Positions 53,309 through 64,000 of a stretch of DNA of 64,000 nucleotides are shown piece after piece. The stretch is from Euryodendron excelsum (Eukaryota; Streptophyta; Magnoliopsida; Ericales; Pentaphylacaceae). Each line of letters starts with the position of its first letter. Within the stretch, counting starts at the first letter, position 1. The position numbers and the translations under genes were made by a program. The stretch lies in assembly GCA_033060915.1 (NCBI GenBank), contig CM065387.1, positions 26,266,501 through 26,330,500 on the forward strand, read 5' to 3'. The notes below the pieces were generated by a model, which was given only the letters and a program-made list of their open reading frames with translations, made no database searches and was not told where the DNA came from.

Positions 53309-53512
53309 CCGTTCAAACGCCCAATCGGGGAGTTCGAACGCCTAGGCAAAATGAACTGGGAGTTCGAACTCCAAGAAGAAAATTAGAAAAATCTCTTATC
53401 TAACCGTTCAAACTCCCCTTGGGGGAGTTTGAATGCCAAGGCTTATTCCCTACCGTTTGAACTCTATATCAGGAGTTCGAACACCCAGTTCTGGGCAGCA
53501 CCCGAAGTTCGA
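53309..53512 (-). repeat. TTCGAA palindrome-core repeats, second LTR
   Basis: Same motif array as 46,050-46,260 with several CpG losses (TTTGAA, TTCAAA). Confidence 0.75.
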
Positions 53513-54013
53513 CCAAAACACAACCAAAACTCCAAACATAACCAAACCTTCTTAATACTCTTAGGACTCAAAGATTAGCCCACAAGAATGATAATAACTT
53601 AAAATGGGGGAGAAAGAACAATCAAAGCAAAGGAATCTAAAGAAGAAATCAAAACCCTAACATTTCACATATTTGGGGCTTTCGACCCCCGACTCTCTAA
53701 TCTTCCAATATTAAGCTACAAGCTCTCAAATTCAAAGTAATTGGGACTCAAGACTCCCGCAAGACAAACCTAACTCATATATATGCGTATATACAATATC
53801 CCAACACATTTACACAAGTATACATATAAGGTTTTAATTCATACCTTTCTCTCTCTAGCTTTTCCAACTCCCCAATGGACTTCCAAGCTTGGTTGAGCTC
53901 TGCTTGCTTCCTCCTCTTCTTCTTAATCTTCTCCCTTCAATCTCCTTCCTCTATCTCTTCTCCTCTTTCTCACTCTCTCTCTACAAATGGGTGTATGTGA
54001 GTAATGTATATGC

Positions 54014-54018
54014 ATAGG
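54014..54018. repeat. Target-site duplication ATAGG, left copy
   Basis: ATAGG directly before TGTCGCGCCC; the right copy is at 59,344-59,348. Confidence 0.9.
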
Positions 54019-57000
54019 TGTCGCGCCCAGATTTTTTGCACTCAAGGAATACTCACACAAGCAGGAAAAATGCTGTACTCTCTCGTTAGAACTCACCATC
54101 CTAGAAGAATGAGTGTGACTAGGTTTGAATTGAAACATTGGTTTGAATAAAGGGCTTTTGAAAAAGATTTGGAGTCGCCACCTAACTTGATTAAGGTGAG
54201 TTAGGTCACCTAAAAACTAAGTATAATCCGAAAACTACACTTAGGGTTTTTGAAAAATGATTTTGAAAATATCTCCTCGAGAGAGGGTTTTTAAGAAAAT
54301 AGGTTGTTTGGCAACCTTTTGAAAACATTTAGCCATTTTTGAAAAACAACTCCTTTTTGGTCTTTGAAAACAGTGATTCTAAGTTCAGAGGTTGGTTACG
54401 TGTAGGGAAGACGCACTAAGCTATCACCCTACCCTGCCCTTTCGGTACCTACATGTCAATCTACCCTAGATTCACTTATGAGAGTCTTCACCTAACTATT
54501 GGCCAATTCTATCCACTTTGAAAAACAATGCTTGAAAAGAAATTAACATGATGCATGATATGCAAGTGCAAGGAAAAAGAATTGAAAAATAAATTTGGGA
54601 AGAGATTGATTTGAAATTGATTTGATTTGAAAATAGATTTGAAGAGATGGAATTGAAATTGGAAAGTTTAAAAATTGAAAGTAGAAATTTGAAAATAGAA
54701 ATTTTGAAATTGAAATTTTGAAAATAGATTGGAATTTGAGATTTGAAAGATGTGGAGACCACACCCATGAGGGTGGAATTGAAAGTTTGAAAGGTGTTGT
54801 GAGCGCACCTATGAATGTTGCCTACGTATCCCTTTGGGGGAATCTGGTCAGTCGTAGTTCGGACAAGAGTCCGATTGAAAAGAGATTGAATTGAAAATTG
54901 GATTTGATTTGAGATTAGAAGAGGAGACTAGAAAATGGAAATTGAGAAGATTGGACTTTGATTTGAAGAGATAGATTTGGACTTGTTTTAGAAAGAGAAA
55001 GTTTAAGAAACCTAGACTTAAGAAAGATGAGACTTAGGAAAGACTCAAGAGTTTAAGAAAGATTAGATTTAGGAAAGGTTCGAATTAGGAAAGGTCCGAT
55101 TTAGGCAAGTTTCATTTTTGAAAAGTTTCAAATTAAGAAAGTCTTGAATTAGGAAAGTTTTAGGTTTAAGAAAGTTTTCACTTTAGGAAAGTTTTGAAAT
55201 GAGAAAGTATTGAATTTAGAAATGTTTTGAATTAAGAAAAGTTTAGAATTTAGAAAGTTTCAAGTTTAAGAAAGTTTTGGATTTTGGAATGTTCTGAAAA
55301 AGGGAAGTTTTGGAAGTGAAAAAGTTTACAAAACAAGGAAAATTTGAAAATAAGAATGTTTTGAGTTTAGAAAATTTTAGATTTGAAAAGATTTGAAGTT
55401 TAGGAAAGCTTAGAATTTGGGAAGATTTAGGTTTAGAAAGATTTAACTTAAGAAAGTTTCAAATTTAGAAAGTTTTGAATTTGGAAAGATTTAACTTAAG
55501 AAAGTTTTGAATTTAGGAAACATTGAATTTCGAAAGATTTGAAATTTAGAAAGTTTAAGATTTAGGAAGTTTTAGGGTTTTAGAAAGTCTTAAAATTAGG
55601 AAAGGTTTGAGTTTAGGAAAGATTTGAAAACTCGGATTTGAAAAGTTAAGATTTGGAAAGGGATAGAATTAGGAAAGGGTTGAATTAAGAAAGATTTGAA
55701 AATTGAGTTTTAAAATTTAGGAAAGATTTTTATGTTCAAGTTTTGGAAACTTAAGATTTAGGAAAGTGGAAGTTTAGGAAGGATTTGAATTTAGGAAAGA
55801 TTTGGATTTTGAAACTTAAGGAAAGATTTGAAGTTTAGGTAGGAAATTAAGAAGGAGTTGAATTAGGAAAGGTTTGGGATTTGTTTCCAAAAACGGAGGA
55901 TTGCATCTAGTTTCCTAAATGGGAAGATTGGATTTAGTTTCTTAAAAGGAATATTTGATTTGACAAGGATTTGGAAAAGGAGATTCTAGAAACCCTAGAT
56001 TTGGAGAATTATAGTTTCGACATAAAAAAATAAGTTTTGGAAACATGTATAGTTTTCATGTAGAAAACTAGAGGTATTGAAAACCTAGGTTTGGGGCAAA
56101 ATTTGAAAACCATGTTTTTGGAAAGAAAATTAGGGTTTCCTAATCGTGGGTTCTAGGGCTTGACTTGGGCTCTAAGGAAAGAGGATTTTTGAAAAATGCG
56201 TTTTTGGAAATGAAGGTTTTCTAAAAGGGAATCTTAGGGAAGAGTTTTCTAGAGGGAAGAGTTTTTGGAAAGCAAATTCGAAGGGAGAGATTTTGGAAAG
56301 AGATTTTAAAGAGAATGAGTTTTTGGAAAATGTGTTTTTAGAAACGAAGATTTTAGAAGGAAAATCTTAGAGGAGAGTTTCTAGAAGAAAGATTTGGAAA
56401 GAGAGTTTTCTAGAAAGATTTTGGAAGGAGATTGTTGGAGAGAGTTTTTAGGAAAGTGAATCTAGGGAGTGTTTTTAGAAAGTGAATTTTGAGGAGAAAG
56501 AGTTTTTAGAAAGGAGTTGAAAAAAGAAGCTTTGAAAAAAAACATCTCACTTTCCTAAAGCAATTCTAACCATAAAAGGGTTAGAACTACTTTAGGAAAT
56601 TGGTTTTGAAAACAACAAGATTTAAAAATATGGACCGTATTGGTCACTTTAAATGTAACACTTTCCTAAAGCAATCCTAGCCATGGAAAAGCTAGAATCA
56701 CCCTAGGATTGTGATTTTGAAAACATATTTTGAAAAAGAGATTTTGATGCAATTTTGAAAACAAGTTTAAAAGCGATTTGAAAAACAACTTTGAAAACGG
56801 TTTTTGGAAGATGCAAGATCATGATATGCACAATGTAGTTTGGGGGCGTGAACATACAAGGTTAAGGCTTCACCACATAATCAAGGGGACCGGACCCACG
56901 TAGTCTCTGGTTAGACTAGAAGAAAACCCCCGACACGGTGACTCTCTAATAGCCCAATCCTACACATGGACCGGGAATCCTCTTGTTTCAAGCATGCAAA

Positions 57001-57428
57001 GAAAGGGGGGCGGGGGAAAGAGATAGGGATTAAAATAGAGAAAACCCAAGTGGGTTGAAGAGAGAAGAGAGAGGGGGAAGTGCGGAAATTTAAATAGGGA
57101 GCCTACCTTGTATCTTGTTTATTTTGCGCGCCGTGTTGTCTTCGGTCTTTGGTCTTCGGTCTTTGTCTTGATCTTCACCTTCAGTCTTCAAGAGTTGTCT
57201 TCAAGCCTTGGATTGCAGCTCTTCAAGCCTTCAAAGGATGGTTGAAGGCCAATGTATGAGTGTATGGGGGTGTGCATGAGTGAATAGGAGGCTAGGGTTT
57301 GTGTAGGTTGGCCAGTGTTTGGAAAACCTAGGGAAGCTAGGGTTTTGAGGTGCTCGAGCTCTGTATATTGAATTATATGATTTTTAGGTTGAGTTTGCGG
57401 ATCCTCTTTCACGTTGAATGAGGCTCTG

Positions 57429-57436
57429 TATTTATA
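57429..57436 (-). promoter_or_regulatory. TATA box of GL copy M2
   Basis: TATAAATA on the minus strand, flanked as in P1 and P2. Confidence 0.7.
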
Positions 57437-57879
57437 GAGGTTGGACAACACTGGCGCCTGTTGCAGTGGCGCCAAGCCAAAGTTTACAATGGCGCCACTA
57501 GGAGTGGCGCCAGGCCATTTTTTGGCTTGGCGCCACTACTAGTGGTGCCAGGCATTTAGGAAATGTTTAAGGTCGGCAAGTAATGTATCTTTGACTAGAT
57601 TTGGGTGCCTGTACTAGTGACTACCATGCAATTTTTAGCCTGGCTTCACTAGGAATGACTCCGGAAAATTTGGGAATGATTTGGACGAACCGGGAATGAC
57701 CCGGAAGGTTGGAAAGGAGCAGGAACACTTAAAATAGTGTCCTGGAGATATTTGACTTGAGAAGTGAGGATAAGATGTGTCGGAAAGGTTGACCAGGCCT
57801 TTAGGGGCAAAACGGTCAATCGGACCGGGAAACTGCCGGGACAGACTCAGACTATCCCGAAAGAAGACTTGGGATCTGA

Positions 57880-58260
57880 AAAAATTATTTAGAATGTTCC
57901 CAGAGGTTGCCGGTTTGATTCCCAGAGCCGGCGTGGTCGGAAAAGGAGACCAGCCCACGAGGGGCAAAACGGTCATTTCACACCGGGTTGGCCGGAACTG
58001 ACTCGGAATGATCCGGAAAGGTAAAAGGAGGTTGAGAACACTATAAAAAAGTAGTCTCAGGAGGTTACCGGTTTGATACCCAGAGCCGGTGTGGTCGAAG
58101 AAGGAGACCGGCCCTCCAGGGGCAAAACGCTCATTTTGTACCGGGTTGGCCGGAACTGACTCGGAATGATCCGGAAAGGTAAAGGAAGGTTGAGAATACT
58201 ATAAAAAGTATTCTCGGAAAATTACTGGTTTGATACCCAGAGCCGGTGTGGTTCTTGGAG
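57880..58260 (-). repeat. Tandem repeat of about 157 bp in GL U3 (three copies)
   Basis: CCCAGAGCCGG anchors at 57,921, 58,079 and 58,236, i.e. 158 and 157 bp apart. Each unit holds GGTTTGATNCCCAGAGCCGG, GGAGACC, GGGGCAAAA, and ACTCGGAATGATCCGGAAAG. Also present in P1, P2 and M3 (63,567; 63,724; 63,873). Confidence 0.88.
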
Positions 58261-58649
58261 CGTTCGGATGCCTAGGGGCAAAATGGCCATCTTGACCAAA
58301 AAGTCTCGGAATTGATTCGAAACTGGCTGGAGGGAAACCTAATCATGTCGGATCATCTCTGGGACATTATTAGAAGGGTGGACTTACCATTCTGAGAACT
58401 TAGGTGTGCTCGCGAGAAACGTGCCAGAAAATGGCTCTAGGGGCAGTTTGGTCATTTTTCACCGAAGTGGGTTAACAGACACTGGTGTTGACCTGGGTTT
58501 TGAGTGTTTCCACCACTCTAACGGCGGTCGTCGTGACACAGGGGTTTGTTGGAAATTCCCTATATCGACCTATTTGTGAGTATTTCCGCTACTCTAACGG
58601 TTTTGTGAGTAGTTTCGCTACTTGGACCGTCTCGAGGAATAAATTATCT

Positions 58650-59155
58650 CGAGAGAGGGATTGGAAAGGGGACTTATCGTCTCCGAAAAGACGTGCCTGA
58701 GTTGGAACCGACTCGAGGAATAAACTGTCTCGAGAGTAGGATTGAAAAGGGGTCTTATCGTCTTTGAAAAGACGTGCCTGGATTGGAACCGTCTCGAGGA
58801 ATAAACTGTCTCGAGAGTGGGATTGAAAAGGGGTCCTACCGTCTCCGAAGAGACGTGCCTGGATTGGAACCGTCTCGAGGAATAAACTATCTCGAGAGAG
58901 GGATTGGAAAGGGGTCTTACCGTCTCCGAAGAGACGTGCCTGGATTGGAACCGTCTCGAGGAATAAACTGTCTCGAGAGAGGGATTGGAAAGGGGTCTTA
59001 TCGTCTCCGAAGAGACGTGCCTGGATTAGAACCGTCTCGAGGAATAAACTGTCTTGAGAGTGGGATTGGAAAGGGGTCTTACAGTCTCCGAGGAGACGTG
59101 CCTAGGTTGGAACCGTCTCGAGGAATAAACTGTTTCGAGAGTGGGATTGGAAAGG
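58650..59155 (-). repeat. 81-bp tandem array in GL U3 (six copies)
   Basis: The anchor ACGTGCCT recurs at 58,691, 58,772, 58,853, 58,934, 59,015 and 59,096, exactly 81 bp apart. Each unit has two CTCGAG-containing segments around GGAATAAACT that can pair as a hairpin. Because 81 is a multiple of three, a spurious open frame of 27-residue repeats arises. Confidence 0.92.
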
Positions 59156-59523
59156 AATGGACAATGCCCCTAAGGGCATTTTGGTCATTTTGCCTCTATT
59201 TGGGCCTGACAGGCCCGCGAAGCGATGGAAAGATGGGATTTGGACCTAGAGAATTGGTTTCGATTGGAATATGCCCACAATGATTTGAAAACAAGTCTGG
59301 ACGGAGTGTAGACTACCGAGCGGTCAAAAATGGGGTCCTTACAATAGGTATATAAGATAATACACATAGGAAATAATCCCATGTGTCTCACCCCAAGAAC
59401 TTAAGTTACAATACAAGTTCTCATTGGTCATTTTTGACCCAAAAGAATAAATAATTAACATTAAATTTTACATATACTAGAAATTCTCATTAATATAATT
59501 AAATAGTGGTTTGGGATATCATA

Positions 59524-59649
59524 GGGTCTTACTGCCTTGAGGGATAAACTTTCTCAAAAGTCATGCTAAGCTGGGACGATCTTCTGTTCTTGAGAGGTTT
59601 GTGCTTTCTCAAAGAACGTGCCAAACTTGGACGATCTTCCGTTCTTGAG
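59524..59649 (-). other. Short spacer weakly similar to GL U3 repeats
   Basis: Sequence such as GGGTCTTACTGCCTTGAGG then ATAAACTTTCTC loosely matches the 81-bp GL unit, so the chromovirus may have landed in an older GL-related LTR. No ORF. Confidence 0.4.
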
Positions 59650-62600
59650 TGTCGCGCCCAGATTTTTTGCACTCGAGGAATACTCACCCAAGCGAAAAAA
59701 ATGCTATACTCTCTAGTTAGAACTCACTCTCTTAGAAGAATGAGTGCGACTAGGTTTGAATTGAAAATAGGTTTGAATAAAGGGCTTTTGGAAAAAGTTT
59801 CGGAGTCGCCACCTAACTTGATTAAGGTGAGTTAGGTCACCTAAAAACTAAGCATGATTCGAAGACTACACTTAGGGTTTTGGAAAACGATTTTGAAAAT
59901 ATCTCCTCAAGAGAGGGTTTTTTAGGAAAACAAGTTGTTTGGCAACCTTTGGAAAGCATTTAGCCCTTTTTGAAAAATAACTCCTTTTTGGTCTTTGAAA
60001 ACAGTGATCCTAGGTTCGGAGGTTGGTTACGTGTAGGGAAGACGCACTAAGCTATCACCCTACCCCGCCCTTTCGGTACCTACATGTCAATCTACCCTAG
60101 ATTCACCTATGAGAGTCTTTAATTAACTATAATTCAACCCTATCCACTTTGAAGAACAATGTTTATAAACTAACATGATGCATGATATGCAAGTGCAAAA
60201 TAAGAGAGAATTGAAAAATAAATTTGAAAAGAATTTGATTTGAAAATAGATTTGAAGAGATGGAATTGAAATTGGAAAGTTTGAAAATTGAAATAGAAGT
60301 TTGAAAATAGAAATTTTGAAATTGGAATTTGAAAATTGATTGGAATTTGAAATTTGAAAAGATTTTGGAAACCGCACCCATGAGGGTGGAATTGAAAGTT
60401 TGAAAAGTGTTGTGACCGCACCTATGAAGGTTGCCTACGTATCCCTTTGGGGGAATCAGGTCACTCGTAGTTCGGACCGGAGTCCGATTGAAAATAGAAG
60501 GTCGGATTGGAAGAAAAAGATTGAATTGGAAATTGAATTTGATTTGAAATTAGAAGAGGAGATTGAAAATTGAAATTGAGAAGATTGGACTTGCTTTGAA
60601 AAAGGGAAGGTTTGAGAAAACCTAGACTTAGGAAAGATGAGACTTAGAAAAGACTCAAGAGTTTAAGAAAGATTGGATTTAGGAAATGTTTGAATTAGGA
60701 AAGGTTCGATTTAGGAAGGTTTTAGAATTAGGAAAGTTTCAACTTAGGAAAGCTTTGAATTTGGAATGTTTCAACTTTAGGAAAGTTTTGAATTAAGAAA
60801 GTTTCAAATCAGGAAAGTTTTCAAATTAGGAAATTTTTTGAAATAGGGAAGTTTTGAAAATTGGAAAGTTTTGAGTTTAGAAAGTTTTCGAGAAAGGAAA
60901 GTTTTTAAGATTAGGAAAGTTCCCAAATTAGGAAAGTTTTGAAAATCGGAAAGTTTTGAAAATAAGAAAGTTTCGTTTTGGGAAAGGTTTGAAAAAGGAA
61001 AGTTTTCAGTTTAGGAAATGTTTGAATTAAGAAAGTTTTGAGTTTAGAAAAGTCTTAGATTCGGAAAGATGTTGAAGTTTAAGAGAGTTTAAGAATTTAG
61101 AAAGATTTGAAATTTAGAAAGTTTAAGATTTAGAAAGTGTTAGAGTTTTAGAAAATCTTAAGATTAGGAAAGGTTTGAATTTAGGAAAAGTTTGAAAACT
61201 TAAATTTGGAAAGTTAAGATTTGGAAAAGGGGGTTGAATTAGGAAAGGGTTGAATTAGGAAAGATTTGAAAGTTGAGTCTTAAAATTTAGGAAAGATTTT
61301 ATATTCAAGTTTTGGAAACCTAAGATTTAGGAAAGTGGAGGATTAGGAAAGATTTGAATTAGGAAAGATCTGGATTTGGAAGGGATTGGATTTGGTTTCT
61401 AAAAGAAAAGATTTGATTTTGTTTCCAAAAATAGAGGACGGAATCTAGTTTCCTAAACGGGGAGATTGGATTTGGTTTCCTAAAGGGAAGATAGGATTTG
61501 GAAAGGGAGATTCTAGAAACCCTAGATTTGGAAAATTATAGTTTTGACATAGAAAAGAGGTTTTGGAAACATGTATAGTTTGGATGTGAAAACTAGAGGT
61601 TTTGGAAACCTAGGTTTGGGGCAAAGTTTGAAAACCATGTTTTTAGGAAGAAAATTTAGGGTTTCCTAATTGTGGGTTCTAGGGCCTGACTTGGGCTCTA
61701 AGGAAAGCGTTTTTGGAAATGAAGACTTTGGAAGGAAAACCTAAAGAGGAGTTTCTAGAGGGAAGAATTTTGGAAAGGATCGTTTTTGGAAAGAGATTTT
61801 TAAAGAAAAGGAGTTTTTGAAAAGTGTGTTTTTGGAAACATAGATTTTGGGAGGAAGAATCCTAGAGGGGAGTTTCTAAAAGGAAGATTTTTGGAAAGGA
61901 TCGTTTTTGGAAAGAGATTTTTAAAGAAAAGGAGTTTTTGGAAAGTGTGTTTTTAGAAACGTAGATTTTGGAAAGAAGATCCTAGAGGAGAGTTTCTAGA
62001 AGGAAAATTTTGGAAAAGAGAGTTTTTGAAAAGATTTTTAGGGAGCGTTTTTGGAAAGTGAATTTTTAAGAGAGAGAGTTTTGGAAAGGAGTTGAAAAAA
62101 AAGGGGTTTTGAAAAATAGATTTTGGAGGGGAGTTTTTGAAAACAATTTTGGAGAGAAGAGTTTTAGGAAAGTATGTTGGAAAAGAGATTTTTTAGGAAG
62201 AGATTTTTGAAGAGAGAGAGTTTTTGGAAAGTATAAAAACATCTCACTTTCCTAAAGCGATTCTAGCCATAAAAGGGCTAGAACCACTTTAAGAAAGTGG
62301 TTTTGGAAAACAAGGTTTGAAAATATAGACCAAAAGGCCACTTTTAATATAACACTTTCCCAAAGCAACCCTAGCCATGGAAAGGCTAGAATCACCCTAG
62401 GATTGTGGTTTTAAAAACAAGTTTTTGAAAAAGAGATTTGGATGCAATTTTGAAAACAAGTTTGAAAACGGTTTTGAAAACGAGTTTGAAAACGGTTTTT
62501 GGAAGATGCAAGACTATGATATGCACAATGCAATTTGGGGTCGTGAACATACAAGGTTAAGGCTTCACCACATAATCAAGGGGGTCGGACCCACGTGGTC

Positions 62601-64000
62601 TTTGGTTAGACTAGAAGAAAGCCCCCGACACGGTGACTCTCCAATAGTCCAATCCTACACATGGACTGGGAATCCCCTTGTTTCAAGCATGCAAAGAAAG
62701 GGGGGGAAAGAGATGGGGGATTAAAATAGAGAAAACCCAAGTGGGTTGGAGAGAGAAGAGAGAGGGAGGAAGTGCAAAAAATTAAAGAGAAAGCCTACCG
62801 TATGTCTTATTTATTTTGCGCGCCGCGCTGTCTTCGGTCTTCGGTCTTTGTCTTGATCTTCACCTTCAGTCTTCAAGAGTTGTCTTCAAGCTTTGGATGG
62901 CAGCTCTTCAAGTCTTCAAGGAGTGGTTGAAGGCTAGTGTATGAGTGTATGGGGGAGTGTATGAGTGTATAGGAGGCTAGGGTTTGTGTATAGCGCTAGG
63001 GTTTGGGAAAACCTAGGGAGGCTAGGGTTTTGGAGGTGCTTCAGCTCTGTATATCGAAATATATGTTTTTAGGTTAAGTTTGCAGACCCTTTTCACGTTG
63101 AACGAGGCTGTGTATTTATAGAGGGAAGACAAACCTGGCGCCTGTTGCAGTGGCGCCAGGCTAAATTATACACTAGCGCCACTACTAGTGGCGCTAGCCA
63201 TTTAGGAAACAATTAAGGTCGGCAAGCAACGTATCTTTGACTAGATTTGGGCGCCTGTACTAGTGACTACCATGTAAACTTTAGCCTGGCTTCACTAGGA
63301 GTGACTCCGAAAAATCCGGGAATGATTTGAAGGAGCCGGGAGTGACTCGGAAGGTCGGAAAGGAGCAGGAACACTTGAAATAGTGTCCTGGAGGTATTTG
63401 ACTTGAAAAATGAAGATAAGGTGGGTCGGAAAGGTTGACCGAGCCTTTAGGGGCCAAACGGTCAATCGGACTAGGAAACTGCCGAGACAGACTGAGACTG
63501 TCCCGGAAGAAGACTTGGGATCTGGAAACATTATTCAGGATGTTCCCAGAGGTTGCCGGTTTGATTCCCAGGGCCGGCGTGGTCGGAAATGGAGACCGGC
63601 CCACCAGGGGCAAAATGGTCATTTTGTATCGGGTTTGCCGAAACTGACTCGGAATGATCCGGAAAGGTAAAGGAAGGTCAAGAACACTATAAAAAGTATT
63701 CTTGGGACATTACCGGTTTGATACCCAGAGCCGGTGTGGTCGAAGAAGGAGACCAGGGGCAAAACGGTCATTTTGTACCGGGTTGGCCGGAACTAACTCG
63801 GAATGATCCGAAAAAGTAAAGGAAGATTGAGAATACTATAAAAAGTATTCTCGGGAGGTTATCGGTTTGATACGCAGAGCCGGTGTGGTTCCCGGGGCAT
63901 TCGGATGCCTAGGGGCAAAATGGTTATCTTGACCGGAAAGTCTCGAAAAAAGGTTCTAAGGGTAATTTGGTCATTTTTCACTGAAGTGGGCTAACAGCCA
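59650..64000 (-). mobile_element. Giant LTR copy M3, cut by the window edge
   Basis: Starts TGTCGCGCCCAG at 59,650 and is collinear with M2 up to the end of the window, ending within U3. TATA at 63,113-63,120 (minus), G-poor tract 62,510-60,170, repeats of about 157 bp at 63,540-63,930. A deletion of about 110 bp relative to M2 lies near 63,945. Whether it is solo or part of a full element cannot be seen. Confidence 0.85.
63113..63120 (-). promoter_or_regulatory. TATA box of GL copy M3
   Basis: TATAAATA on the minus strand, same context as the other copies. Confidence 0.7.

Larger units (their letters stand above)
54019..59343 (-). mobile_element. Giant LTR copy M2: complete 5,325-bp solo LTR
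   Basis: Starts TGTCGCGCCCAG and ends ..GGGTCCTTACA (TG..CA). It is flanked by ATAGG on both sides and inserted in a chromovirus LTR whose sister LTR shows the unoccupied CATAGGTATA. It carries no internal sequence, so it is a solo LTR left by LTR-LTR recombination. On the minus strand the order is 81-bp repeats, repeats of about 157 bp, GGCGCC palindromes, TATA (57,429-57,436), leader, G-poor tract (56,840-54,540), U5. LTRs this long are known mainly in Ogre/Tat elements and LARDs. Confidence 0.92.
51641..59523 (-). repeat. Chromovirus 5' LTR, split by a GL solo LTR
   Basis: About 2.55 kb of LTR once the 5,325-bp insertion at 54,019-59,343 and one target copy are removed. Its pieces, 51,641-54,018 and 59,349-59,523, are collinear with 45,160-46,941 from 52,388 onward. 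The right end reads GATATCATA where the other LTR has GATATCACA. The flank that follows (GGGTC, 59,524) has no surviving partner because the other LTR's outer end is gone. Confidence 0.88.

Noticed and set aside
58774..59283. 169-residue open frame with perfect 27-residue repeats (PGLEPSRGIN..)
   Set aside because: It is a by-product of the 81-bp tandem array in an LTR U3; six units divisible by three stay open by chance, it runs opposite to the LTR's sense, and it matches no protein family.

Overview
The window looks like nuclear DNA of a flowering plant, probably a woody eudicot. It is AT-rich, has one intron-split aldo-keto reductase gene, and is otherwise mostly nested, decayed transposable elements of plant-specific lineages: Athila-type and chromovirus Ty3/gypsy elements, Ogre/Tat-like giant LTRs, a MULE, and PIF/Harbinger-like and MITE elements. 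I saw no tRNA, rRNA or CRISPR array.

Left part (1-11,130): one apparently intact gene on the minus strand. It has five exons over 7.4 kb and encodes a 342-residue NADPH-dependent aldo-keto reductase of the perakine reductase / auxin-induced PCNT115 type. Its third intron is a GC-AG intron. Its 4.6-kb second intron carries a 202-bp Tourist-like MITE. A TATA box and a (CT)13 run lie just upstream of the ATG, and an AATAAA overlaps the stop codon.

11,280-17,000: two decayed DNA transposons. The first has long terminal inverted repeats (MULE-like) and holds a broken piece of an arogenate dehydrogenase gene (tyrosine synthesis), so it looks like a Pack-MULE. That gene piece is itself split by a 0.9-kb MITE. 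The second, with GAGCATCTCCAA termini, carries a decayed Myb/SANT-type ORF like those of PIF/Harbinger elements.

17,770-45,160: a nest built around an LTR family with unusually long LTRs (about 5 kb), here called GL. It includes an inverted truncated copy (17,769-18,958), the 3' end of an internal region with a decayed antisense gene, and two tandem plus-strand LTRs (35,290-40,051 and 40,052-45,159). A complete but decayed 14.2-kb Athila-type element (19,339-33,518, 5-bp target duplication GTCAT) sits inside the antisense gene. After pol it carries two related ORFs.

45,160-64,000: a decayed minus-strand chromovirus (Tekay/Del type). Its 5' LTR is interrupted by a complete 5,325-bp GL solo LTR with 5-bp target duplication ATAGG; the chromovirus's other LTR supplies the empty site. 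Another minus-strand GL copy runs off the right edge.

No retroelement ORF is intact. Many stops and active-site losses are of the C-to-T / G-to-A kind expected of methylated, silenced DNA. The most unusual signals are the near-G-free 2-kb tract in every full-length GL LTR, the conserved palindromic GGCGCC cluster just upstream of the GL TATA box, repeated palindrome-core motifs in the two other retroelement families, and the two-by-two inverted layout of GL LTRs with converging promoters.
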